This document shows, one piece after another, positions 54,993 through 64,000 of a stretch of DNA of 64,000 bases. This DNA comes from Galdieria partita (lineage: Eukaryota; Rhodophyta; Bangiophyceae; Galdieriales; Galdieriaceae), in NCBI GenBank assembly GCA_025991245.1, contig BQMJ01000004.1:186001-250000 (forward strand), in the 5' to 3' direction. A program made the translations under genes and the position numbers. Under the pieces are notes generated by a model that had not been told where the DNA came from, made no database searches, and saw only the letters and a program-made list of their open reading frames with translations. Numbering within the stretch: the first letter of the stretch is position 1; each line of letters starts with the position of its first letter.

Positions 54993-55460
54993 TGTTGTTT
55001 CGGATAAAACACCAGGTTCAACCCAGTAACGTTGGGTGATCCACGAGAGCTCCCAGCAGATTTTATGAAAGAGGACAATTTTCCATTGGCATATCAACGC
55101 GAAAAGTACGTAAATCTCTGCACAAATCTTGAAATAACAAAGCTTCTCATATAACAGTATCGTTTCTCAGTAACGAAGAAATTTTATAGAGACATTCTTC
55201 TACCGACTATGAAGTTCTAAGAGAATAATCAACTGCATGTTGTTAAGGACTTTGAGATTCTTCAACTTGTACTAGACATTGCTGCAATAATGAAGACTTG
55301 TCAAAGAATCAAGATTCATGTCCATATCAACTCTAAAGAGCCAAATGTTGCATTCCACAATGGCAATCGTGATTGATTGGTTCAGTTCCCCAAAACTACG
55401 AGCTGTGCAGCATATTGCTTTGCATGGACTAGTATACAACTTTCCTGAGTTGCATGTGAA
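54993..55460. other. 468-bp divergent intergenic region with a 49-codon upstream ORF
   Basis: Divergent promoter region of the NUMOD3-repeat and oligopeptidase genes. An ATG-initiated frame of 49 codons on the plus strand (about 55315-55464) ends in a TGA that overlaps the oligopeptidase ATG as ATGA. Its product is not recognisable. It may be a regulatory upstream ORF or chance. Confidence 0.4.
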
Positions 55461-57885
55461 ATGATAGGAAATAATATTTCTCTGCTTCAGAGGTTGCTGA
55501 AGCCGACAGTTTGTATATTGCGGTGCTCAAAGACAGTCCAATCTTGCACCGCTTTCTGTACTACAGTAGACTCTCACCTGAGAGAAACTCTTCAAAAGAC
55601 TAAGAAGGAAACTGTTTCATTAAAGTGGCTACAAAATGAGACATTTCCAAAAACAGTTGCTTTTGAAACAAAACAAAACGAGAGAACAAATATTGCTCTA
55701 GGTACTTTTCGCAGAGACATAGGCAGAATAGCATCAAAAGTGGATTTAAGACTGCAGCTTTTCTGGTTTCAGGAGGAGTACATTTTCTATCGTAACTCCT
55801 TATATGAATATATATACGACACTACTCAGTCGACCCCTAGAATATTTGTACAACCTGTTGATACTCCCAATGAATGTCGAAGAGCAACCAAGATAATACT
55901 GGAAAAGAGTCTTTCAAAATTTTCAAACCAAAATCCCCAACTCTTCCCTGAGCTTCTTAATCCAAGTCCTTTAGAAGATACTATTGGAATCATATGGCGA
56001 AATGAAAAGAATGATAGTCAAACTTGTACTCTTTTTGATTTATCGAAGGAGTCGAGTAAGGGACATAACTCGGGAGAATGTTTATCAAGTTTCGTACAGA
56101 CGTTTGCTGGTATAAGAAATATGGCGTGGCTGAATAATGGAAATGCCTTTGCATTATTAGTAGAAGAAGATAAGAAAGGCATCGAACGTCTCATTCTTTA
56201 CTATAAGGAAGGAGTTAACTCTACTTGGAAACAATTTGTTTTTTTGGAAATGAAACAAAAATATGGCTCTATGGATTTGCATACAAGTCATGATTCCAAA
56301 TATGTTATTGTACATATTCAATCATTGCATGGCACGGAAATATTATGGTCGCCTACAATGAATGAAACGAAGAATATTTTAGATAATTGGAAGCGGATTC
56401 AATTAGAAGGTATCAATCAGATAACTCATGGCAGTAACTACTTCTATTGGATTCACCATCCATCCTATGAAAAGCCCCAAGTTGTGTATATGTTGAAAGA
56501 TTTGGAAGGTTTTTCTACATGCATTCAGTTGGATCTTCCTTTACTGGATTCTGTACTGTTAGACTTGTATGTTACCAGTGACTATATTGTGGTTTTATGT
56601 CGTCAACAAACCAATTTGTATTTATTCAAGACGAAATGCTCTTTCGATAGTCTAATTTCCAAGCAAAGCAAAGAGAGAAAGGAAGGCAACTTGACGTACC
56701 ATCCACAATGGGAATCAGTGAGTTTTCCATTTAAGACAGATAGTGCCTCTTTTTGTAGACAAAGCGATTCCTGGTCATATAATTGTAACAAATTATTAAT
56801 ATATGTTGCTTCGCCCACGGTTCCAATACAACTATATTCCTTGGACCTTGCAAGTGGAAGTTTTCGGATAGTACCGACAAGTAAGCAACAATTTCCATCG
56901 TGGAATACTTGTTCGCTCTCATCATTCGAATGGCATCGTCTGTGGACTAGTCATAATGCAATGGACAATAGTTGTATTCCATATACCATAGTCCATAAGA
57001 AAGGTCTTTGTAGGAATGGAAAAGCCCCAGTATTATTGGAGTCGTATGGTTGTTATGGAGAGAGTTTGGACACACAGCTTTCTCCTAGTTTCATGCTTCT
57101 TTTAGAGCAAGGTTGGATATTGTGGTAAGTCATAAGATATGATTGATATTTGTTGAGTACGTTTCACATTGTATAGTTTTGCACATATCCGTGGAGGAGG
57201 AGAGTTAGGTTGCAAGTGGCATTTGGCAGGAACTCAATATGGAAAGCATATATCAAAAGATGATATTCTTTCAGTAATACAATCTCTTGTGGATCAACAG
57301 TGGTCAAAGCCTGGACAAATATTTGCGAGAACATTTTCTGCCGGTTCGATTTCTCTACTTCATGCAGTCTATGAGCGTCCTGAAATATTTGGTGGTATAT
57401 CTTTGTATTCTCCTTTTTGTTGTCCTTATGATTCCATCAAACAACAGGGAAGTCTGCAAGATTCTTACCTGGATCATTTGGAGTTTGGAGATTCATGGAC
57501 TTCTATCTGTCCTTGGAGAAGGTTCAATGCTCGTTTTCTTCGAATCCGTCGTTCACTGTTTCCTTGGAAGACTCCCATTACTTTTGACTCTCTCGATCAA
57601 ATACAGGAAGATTATCGCTGGTTCTTACGTTTGCCAAATATATTTTTTCAAGTCAAAGAAGGAGATGACTGTGTTCCAACATGGATGGCTTATAAATTTG
57701 TTTATGGATATGAATTCACTCGTCTTTGTATGCATTTATCTCCTTGTAAAGAGGATACACTACGGAGTCGAAATATGACTGTATATACTTGGAAGGATGC
57801 TGGAAAACATCGATCGCCATTTCCTACATTGGCTTCAGCTATGGAATTGGCATTTTGGAAATATTGTCTACGTAGACAACGATAA
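55461..57885 (+). CDS. Prolyl-oligopeptidase family (S9A), oligopeptidase-B-like protein (790 aa)
   Basis: Two exons, 55461-57124 and 57177-57885, with a 52-nt intron. The N-terminal two thirds fit the seven-bladed propeller of S9A peptidases (WFQEEYIFYRNSLYEYIYDT, NMAWLNNGNAFALL). The C-terminal alpha/beta-hydrolase part has APVLLESYGCYGESLD and FAHIRGGGELGCKWHLAGTQ, a strong family mark. The nucleophile region is TFSAGSISLL where GGSAGGxL is normal, the acid Asp is in EGDDCVPTWM, and the His region reads AGKHRSP instead of GHGG. The Ser, an Asp and a displaced His are therefore present but in unusual settings, so activity is uncertain. The N-terminus (LLQRLLKPTVCILRCSKT) resembles a mitochondrial presequence. 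Confidence 0.8.
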
Positions 57886-58052
57886 CTGACAATTTTCAAA
57901 AGAGTTTAGTTCTCAAGCATATTAGATTTTGGAAAGGATATTAAAGAAGTGCAAGTTGGTTATAAATTTCACCCGTTTTTTTGGTTTCCTTGCTATTTAT
58001 GGAGTTGCATAGATTATCTGTGATATGTTGTTGATCGAAGAACGTTTGTATA

Positions 58053-58289
58053 TTACACTTTGATAGAAAAAGAATCAGTTTGGTATCTTTTATCATTGAA
58101 TAGTTGACTTTGACATTTGCGAATCTCAAAACAGACGACTAGTATAGTAATCAACGCAAATGTCATCAAAGGACCTGGAGTTAGAAGAGACGACACAGCC
58201 CATGAAAGCCAAAAGGCAATAGAGGAAAGTGACCAACTCCCCAAGAATGGCAGAAATGCCCATTCATCGAAATCAATAGAAATGCTCAT
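58053..58289 (-). CDS. Possible small hydrophobic protein (78 aa)
   Basis: ATG-initiated frame with two predicted hydrophobic stretches (LSSIAFWLSWAVSSLLTPG, LMTFALITILVVCFEI) and a polar tail. I recognise no family. It lies alone between the oligopeptidase and glycosidase genes, in an otherwise empty 516-bp gap, divergent from the glycosidase by 112 bp. The opposite strand also has a 73-codon frame over the same bases, so one of the two may be a shadow; membrane-like composition favours this one. It may be no gene at all. Confidence 0.3.
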   Translation of the reverse strand: MSISIDFDEWAFLPFLGSWSLSSIAFWLSWAVSSLLTPGPLMTFALITILVVCFEIRKCQSQLFNDKRYQTDSFSIKV

Positions 58290-58401
58290 TGCTCAGTCCA
58301 ATGGCATCCAAATGTCTTCCTACTCAAAGGAACGTTGAACTGTTCCTCATAGTTGACAAAAGACAGTCATAAAGAAGCACACAACTCCAAGTTCCCAAGA
58401 T

Positions 58402-60699
58402 ATGTTTCATTCTTCACCAGAAACCGCTTGGCACCCTGACCTATCCAAGATAGAAAGAGCAAGATGTTTAGCACCACTTGTAGGAGATCGGGGAAATCAT
58501 TTGAAGACAAACCTTGGAGACCTGTCCGTTCAATTCATAGATTCTTCACTAATAAGATTATCTTTAGGAACGGTCAGTTTGGTGAACTATGGACTAGTTA
58601 GAGAAGACCTTGATTCGAAAGCAGTTAATCCTCAGTGGTATTCCGTTGACGAGCAATGGATAGCAGAGTCAGATAGCCTTGTAGTTGGGCTGGATCAAAA
58701 CTCAAGTTCTCTTTCGTTCTACAAGGATTCAAAACTCAGAATAATGTCACCTCAAGACGCCTCGTTTGTATCACCTCATAGAATTCCTCCACTGGGTTTG
58801 GGCATATGGCAGCATAGAAGATTGTGGTCGTTTGCTTTGGGTTTAGAAAGTGGAGAACCCGTGTATGGACTAGGTGAGAAATGGTCGTCCTTGAACAAAC
58901 GCGGACAGTGGATTTCTTCGGATAATAGAGATGCTGTCGGAGTGAATGCAGAATGGTCCTATAAAAACTGTCCCTTTTTATGGAGTACAAAGGGCTGGGG
59001 AATCTTATTTCATACTCCTAATAGAGTTTATCATGCAGTGGGCTATCCACAATATTCTCATCGCTCCTATATTGGATTTGTGGAGGAAGATTCCGCATTG
59101 GATATTTTCATATTTCTTGAGGAAAACTGTGTGAATATCCTGCAAAAGTATAGTTGGTTGACTGGTAAAACGCCTCAACTCCCTCTTTGGGGTTTGGGAA
59201 TCTGGATTTCTCGTGCTTGGTATAAGAATGAACAAGAAATAGTGGAAACTGCCACACGATTGCGTAACAAGCACTTTCCTTCAGATGTCTTTCTATTGGA
59301 TGGTCGGACATGGTTGGATACATTGACAAGATTTGCGTTTGAATGGGATCGTTCTCGATATCCGAATCCTGCTCAGTTAATAGAAACTTTGCATCATTTG
59401 AATTTTCGAGTTGCTTGTTGGGAATATCCACTTATTTCTATTTATCATCCTTGGTTTGTTGAACTGGCACGAAAGGAATACTTATTAAAAGATAAGGCTA
59501 GTGGAGAAACTTTGATATATGTCTGGCCACGAGGTCCTTTCTCGTCCAAATTACCTCCTCTTCCAAACAGTGGCATTCTGGATTTTACCAACCCTAAAGC
59601 CTATCAAGCTTGGTGTGAAAGCCATAAAAGATTGTTTGATATGGGAGTGGATGTGATGAAGACTGACTTTGGTGAGCAAATAGAAGATAGAGCTGTCGCC
59701 TTCAATGGTGATAGTGGTGAAAGATTGCACAATGTGTATCCATTGTTGTATAATCGATGTGTGTATGAAGCCACAAAACTTTATGGTAATCCAAGAAATG
59801 GAGCGGCTATGGTATTTGGTCGTTCGGGTTGGATTTCCAGTCAATGTTATCCAACGCAGTGGGGAGGAGATCCGCAAGCAGACTGGGGAGGTTTAGAAGC
59901 TTCCATAAGAGGTGGACTATCTTGGGGAATGAGTGGCGGAACTTGTTATGCTACAGATATTGGAGGTTTCTATAGTAGAGAACATTATTTATCCAGTCAA
60001 CTATTCCTTCGATGGACGCAAGCAGCTATCTATTCGAGTCATATGCGTTTTCATGGCCTTGGACCTTCTGAGCCGTGGATATTCGAACAAGTGGAAGATT
60101 GGATACTCGAATGCATGAAATGGCGATATCGATTATTGATTTACTTGGAATTCTGTTTAGAGGAAGCTCGTCATTTGGGCTTACCAGTTATGCGAGCATT
60201 ACCTCTCATGTATCATGAAGATGTGATTGGTCGTCAGTTTGAGTTGGAGTTTTTATTTGGTCCTTGTGTGTTGGTATCACCTGTAACAAGTCCACAAGAT
60301 GAAGTAACATTTTATATGCCAGATGACTCTCTTTACTGGTACGATTGGTGGAGTGGAGAAAGATTTCAAGGAGGACAAATTTTGACCAGAAAATATTCGT
60401 GGAGAGAATATCCTTTGCTGATGAAGGAAGGCACGATGTTGTTCTTGGGACCGGAAGTAGAATCAACTCGTGCCTTTGAGAATAAGGAGAATGATTGGAA
60501 TACAAGGGTCCAAGAACTTCATGTATTTGGTCTACCTGATATAATAGCATTGCCCAAGTGCATGGCGGAACAGCTTCAACTAGAAAAAGAGGACAATCGA
60601 GTAATCGTGAAAAGTCTACCTGAAAACATATCGGTCATAACGCATGGCCCTATCAAGATGGAACGCGAAAGAACAACAACTGTGTTTGAAAAAGTATGA
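58402..60699 (+). CDS. Glycoside hydrolase family 31 enzyme, bacterial alpha-xylosidase/alpha-glucosidase type (765 aa)
   Basis: Intronless. Retaining alpha-glycosidase. Motifs: EPVYGLGEKWSSLNKRGQW, the barrel entry PLWGLGIWISRAWY, DVFLLDG, MGVDVMKTDFGEQIED with the nucleophile Asp at ~422, FGRSGWISSQCYPTQWGGD with the acid/base Asp at ~490, GLSWGMSGGTCYATDIGGFY, and HMRFHGLGPSEPW. The arrangement is closest to bacterial YicI-like alpha-xylosidases, not to the secreted eukaryotic acid alpha-glucosidases or ER glucosidase II. No signal peptide is evident, suggesting a cytosolic enzyme. It is long and intronless in an intron-rich neighbourhood, which fits gain from bacteria, known to be frequent in Galdieria. 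Exact substrate unknown. Confidence 0.92.
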   Translation: MFHSSPETAWHPDLSKIERARCLAPLVGDRGNHLKTNLGDLSVQFIDSSLIRLSLGTVSLVNYGLVREDLDSKAVNPQWYSVDEQWIAESDSLVVGLDQNSSSLSFYKDSKLRIMSPQDASFVSPHRIPPLGLGIWQHRRLWSFALGLESGEPVYGLGEKWSSLNKRGQWISSDNRDAVGVNAEWSYKNCPFLWSTKGWGILFHTPNRVYHAVGYPQYSHRSYIGFVEEDSALDIFIFLEENCVNILQKYSWLTGKTPQLPLWGLGIWISRAWYKNEQEIVETATRLRNKHFPSDVFLLDGRTWLDTLTRFAFEWDRSRYPNPAQLIETLHHLNFRVACWEYPLISIYHPWFVELARKEYLLKDKASGETLIYVWPRGPFSSKLPPLPNSGILDFTNPKAYQAWCESHKRLFDMGVDVMKTDFGEQIEDRAVAFNGDSGERLHNVYPLLYNRCVYEATKLYGNPRNGAAMVFGRSGWISSQCYPTQWGGDPQADWGGLEASIRGGLSWGMSGGTCYATDIGGFYSREHYLSSQLFLRWTQAAIYSSHMRFHGLGPSEPWIFEQVEDWILECMKWRYRLLIYLEFCLEEARHLGLPVMRALPLMYHEDVIGRQFELEFLFGPCVLVSPVTSPQDEVTFYMPDDSLYWYDWWSGERFQGGQILTRKYSWREYPLLMKEGTMLFLGPEVESTRAFENKENDWNTRVQELHVFGLPDIIALPKCMAEQLQLEKEDNRVIVKSLPENISVITHGPIKMERERTTTVFEKV

Positions 60700-60891
60700 G
60701 AAATTTTTGGGATACAAAGGATGTGTTGCATTTTGGAACATTGTTTGTAGCCTTTGATGAGTGAATAAACAGAGTGAACAACATATCACCAACTATTTTC
60801 AACTTTCATGGCCCATCTCAAATAGAGAAAACTTGAATCGATCTTTACATGTATGAAAATCTTTTCTTTCATCTATAAAACATATGTCTGG

Positions 60892-61903
60892 TCAAATAAC
60901 GTAATCATGAAAGTTCCATTTCTTTTCCTTGTTGGAATCGGAAAGTTCCGATAGTGTGTCCATAGTTACCCCCAATTGACGAACCAACCGTTCCAACAAA
61001 GAGAATCTCCCAACAAGTCCTAATGAATAATACACTATAATAATACTTATTACAAGATACAACCCATATAACTTTTCTATCACTACCTTGAAAGTTAGCT
61101 AAACAGCCATTGACTTCTTCTGCCGTTTCGTCCCGTTCTTCTAAAGACATAAGATGAAACTCGGGTGACTTCTCAGGATCTTCATACGCCAAAAGAGCTA
61201 AATAGTCCTTTGTAAAGTTTAGACCCAATATCCACGAATTATGCAACCAACAATGGGTACCTGGAATCTTTCGATGAAACTCGGATCAGTGTCGCAAAGA
61301 GGACCTAGTTTGTTCTTTGCGAAAGATAATGCCTCCAAAGGCTTGCCTTGTCGTATCAACTCCACAAAGTGATGACAAAAAACTCGAAAGGCAACCTTCG
61401 GAAAATATGTCTCCAAACAATCATCTCCAGCCTTGAATTGAGTCGTTCCACTCCCCTGAATACTGCGACGTAAGACAACATTGGCCCAGTCCAAACCCGT
61501 TAAATAATCTCCTTTCTTTATCAGTTGCCACACCCCTATGAATAAAACCAATCGATGAAAAAAGTTACCAAGTTCTTAAACGAAGTGGCTTACTTTTCCT
61601 CAAATCCAATAGTTCCAGTTCTTGTTTATCCAGTAACTGTATTTGCCTTGGAAGCAAATCATTCAAAGTTTCCGTTTCACTAGTCGTAACTGAAACAGGT
61701 TCCACTTTGTCTTCCCCAGTAAGTTCACTAGCAAAAGACTCTGCGGTTTTTGAAAAACAGTGATGCTTGAAATACGACAAGATAAGCTGTTCTAAATACT
61801 GATTCGAAAAAGTTTCATTTTCCGCGGGATTCTCTGATAGCTCTTCTGAAGTTTCCCCAGTTGCTTGAGTTTCCGGTTGTTCCGTACCTGTTTCTTCCTC
61901 CAT
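60892..61903 (-). CDS. LisH-CTLH-CRA protein, GID8/RanBP9-related (277 aa)
   Basis: Four exons: 61903-61594, 61535-61261, 61207-61087 and 61019-60892, with introns of 58, 53 and 67 nt. An acidic N-terminus is followed by a LisH motif (YLEQLILSYFKHHCFSKTAE), CTLH (VWQLIKKGDYLTGLDWANVV) and CRA (FCHHFVELIRQGKPLEALSF, LALLAYEDPEKSP). This set belongs to subunits of the GID/CTLH ubiquitin ligase, such as GID8/TWA1 or the C-terminal part of RanBP9/GID1. There is no SPRY or RING domain, so GID8 is the closest by layout, though the protein is somewhat longer. The last exon (GRFSLLERLVRQLGVT) is RanBP9-like. Confidence 0.8.
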
Positions 61904-62109
61904 GTGATAAGTTTAAATTGAGTTCCCGTTGGCATTTCATTTGGTGAAAAGAGAATACAAACTTCTTCCCTTTTGTTCAAAGCCAAATATCCAAGTCATT
62001 CATATGTTTTTATTTCAACACAACACACAAGTAACATGTCATTAAACTGTCTATTCAGGCTGTTGACGAAATGTTGGGAAAACGTTGAGGTCCACAGCTT
62101 ATGACTATT

Positions 62110-62732
62110 TTAAAAGCCATTCTCCATCAAATAGTTGGCCAAATTTGTCATGTCCAGATTCACCTTAAGAACGTAAGACTCACCGAAATAATAAGAGCAT
62201 AATGATTACCTGTCGAAAAGTTGCACTAGTGTATTCTGGATCATGGACTCCTACAATCAAGGCCTGATTACTTTTCATTACAATCAGACCTCTTCCAGAC
62301 AACCCTTCCTAACAATGAAATATCAATATGATGATATTACTCATGAATAAAATATTACCTCTTTGCATCTTCCTTGAATACTTGGGGCTGCCTCTTCATC
62401 ATCCAAGTCTGCACGAGTAAAGGCATACTTCTGTCCAGCAACTGTAAAACCACTGGAAGCAATTGTGTCAATATTTCCCTCGGATAAAACTTTGCTCAGC
62501 AGAGTGGCTTCTTCAGGTAATAACTTTGAAAAAGTCATTGAATGGAAATAGTAAACTTTGCTGACATACCTGGAAGCCTGGAGAGTTGGCCCAAGGAGAA
62601 CCGTCAAAACCACAAATAGCTGCATAGCAAAAACCAGAAGCCAATAGATTGTCATCGATATACTGAAAAGCAAGTAAATGAGTCTATTTTCTGTTCACAA
62701 GTTAAATGTAAACCCACACTTTGCCAAGACAT
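62110..62732 (-). CDS. Profilin (141 aa)
   Basis: Actin-monomer-binding protein controlling filament growth. Five exons: 62732-62718, 62662-62570, 62523-62359, 62308-62210 and 62163-62110, with introns of 46-55 nt. The protein starts MSWQSYIDDNLLASG, the standard profilin N-terminus (MSWQxYVDxxL), continues AAICGFDGSPWANSPGFQ, VAGQKYAFTRADLDDEEAAP and GRGLIVMKSNQALIVGVHDP, and ends NLANYLMENGF. These cover the poly-proline-binding Trp/Tyr residues at both termini and the actin-binding core. The five-residue first exon would be missed by ORF finding alone. Confidence 0.95.
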
Positions 62733-63380
62733 TTTGAGCCTCTTGCGACAAGGTTATCACAGTGGAAGAGACGAAAACACCAAAGAAACAAAAAACAATT
62801 TCAAAAGTTATTCCCCCACACACTCAATGTTACTCTAAAATAAAGATGTGCTGTCTGTTATTTTGTCAACGTGGATGGAGGGAAAATTTCAAATCCTTCA
62901 CACAAGGACATTCTCACAAAGACCGGTGGTAGAGACTTTTATGTAACGAGGAGTAAACAAGAAAGTTCCATAGTTACCATAATAATATGCAGTCAAACTT
63001 GACCATCAGATCATCTTCTACAACTCAAATCTAGGAAACATGTGTGCTCAAGTTGTTATGTACGTGTAAAGTAAATGTACTCAATCTCTCTTTGTTGTCT
63101 TTAGTACGCTATCCCAAAATTTATGTATATTCAACGTTTGGCTTTTTTAGAAAATATGCTCTTATTCACTTCTATATACTATAGTTGTATGGACGGGAAA
63201 TGTTACGAATCCTTTTAAATCTTTTATAGAAGTTACATATTTCTGCTTACTTTGGCTCTCTTTTCCGAAATTGCAGTCACTGTTTCCTTATTGTTTCATT
63301 TCTTCGCACTGTATGCATATTCATTATAGTCCCATCGAAAACTTTTCCATGGGATTAGTCTGAAGCTCTTCTCGAGCAAG
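62733..63380. other. 648-bp divergent intergenic region
   Basis: AT-rich region between profilin and the right-edge membrane-protein gene. No coding frame, RNA gene or clear motif was seen. Confidence 0.45.
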
Positions 63381-64000
63381 ATGAGTTCGTATGCAAAAGT
63401 GCCAAACGAGAGCGACGATAACCTACTCCCAGATATGTTAGGGAGCTCACAAGAAAATGGAGAAGACTGGAGTGTTGAAACGCCTCAAGAAGCGTCATAT
63501 TCTCCGGTTCACCACGAAGAGACTCAGAGTATTAGATTAGAAGATATTTACGTGAATAATTGGCACGCTGACGATTTTGACGAAGTACAACCTGCAAGTT
63601 CAGAAAAATCTGTGTACAAGAATAACCAAAGAAGTGGCTTTTCTTTGCGACTTGGAAACTTGAATCAGACGGAAACGGAAGTAGACTTGGAACCTGGTAG
63701 AAGTGAGTGGGGCCCTGTAGCTTGGCAGCCGGAAAGCTTATCGACTGGAAAACGACTTATGTATCGTGTTTCTAGTCTTGCTAAAAAATTATTGGGAGTT
63801 GGCAACGGAGACATATGGTTTGAGGACAGAGAAACCTCTCGCTACTGTGGAATGATTTCACTTTTACTGTTGTTGGCGTTTGTTGTATTAGGCTTGCCAG
63901 TAGTATTGCACAAGTTAAGTCCAGAGGCACCGGAGTTTCCAGGTAAGAACAATTGTTTGAAAGTTTGATATAATAATTCTATTATGGAAAGGAGTTGCAC
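63381..64000 (+). CDS. Single-pass (type II) membrane protein, 3' end outside window
   Basis: The first exon (63381-63942) encodes an acidic, Ser-rich cytosolic N-terminus of ~155 residues, then one transmembrane helix (MISLLLLLAFVVLGLPVVL) and the start of a lumenal part. A donor AG|GTAAGAAC at 63943 and an acceptor at 63991 give a likely 49-nt intron, with exon two continuing past the edge. The family cannot be told; a vacuolar or Golgi type II protein such as a peptidase or glycosyltransferase would fit, but the diagnostic domain lies outside. Confidence 0.65.

Noticed and set aside
58117-58338. 73-codon plus-strand ORF opposite the small hydrophobic ORF
   Set aside because: Polar, low-information product that mirrors the hydrophobic frame on the other strand; at most one of the two is real, and membrane-like composition favours the minus-strand frame.
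821-64000. tRNA, snRNA and other RNA genes
   Set aside because: I looked for TpsiC-arm-like GGTTCGA stretches and snRNA start motifs; the few hits lie inside coding exons and lack a matching acceptor stem.

Overview
The window looks like nuclear DNA of a unicellular red alga of the Galdieria type (Cyanidiophyceae). It is AT-leaning, and most genes are cut by very short introns: almost all of those I could place are 44-67 nt, with GTAAGT-like donors and TAG/CAG acceptors. Gaps between genes are often only tens of bases. Plastid-type proteins (a KEA-like K+/H+ antiporter, a leucine-pathway isomerase with an N-terminal extension) sit beside typical eukaryotic genes (TOR, DNA polymerase epsilon, Vps33, eIF4A, profilin). 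Cyanidioschyzon has very few introns, so the intron density argues for Galdieria. The organism is an inference; no rRNA or marker gene is present. I saw no tRNA, CRISPR array, transposon, or virus-derived element.

Layout. 1-10.5 kb: KEA-like antiporter (cut by the left edge), a Cys-rich unknown, a coiled-coil protein with E2F-like sites at its start, a lysine-rich SANT-like protein, a LYR-AlgH/DUF179 fusion, a class I aminotransferase and a DUF1640/MCUR1-like mitochondrial protein. 10.6-16.7 kb (-): one nine-exon gene for a ~1,900-aa helical protein whose C-terminus faintly recalls separase or CFAP46. 17.4-25.1 kb (+): complete 24-exon DNA polymerase epsilon catalytic subunit. 25.1-30.0 kb: SR-cyclophilin, D-2-hydroxyglutarate dehydrogenase-like enzyme, FOP/FOR20/TON1-like LisH protein and a WD40 protein. 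30.0-31.2 kb: an AT-rich stretch without a gene. 31.2-42.2 kb: pfkB sugar kinase, complete TOR kinase, and an Elongin-A-like gene that starts 1 nt after the TOR stop.

42.2-50.3 kb: PPIL1 cyclophilin, a small unknown, 3-isopropylmalate dehydratase large subunit, VMA21-like protein, Vps33 and an ITFG1/TIP-like FG-GAP protein. 50.3-58.4 kb: a multi-pass membrane protein, eIF4A, a NUMOD3-repeat protein, an oligopeptidase-B-like protein and a doubtful small hydrophobic ORF. 58.4-64.0 kb: family 31 glycosidase of bacterial type, LisH-CTLH-CRA (GID8-like) protein, profilin and a single-pass membrane protein cut by the right edge.

Themes. Convergent genes end within 3-7 bp of each other or overlap at their stop codons. 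Several divergent pairs share promoters of 37-134 bp; one couples two vacuolar genes (VMA21 and VPS33). Splice models were built by hand; for every complete multi-exon model the summed exon length is a multiple of three, which supports them, but no transcript data were available.
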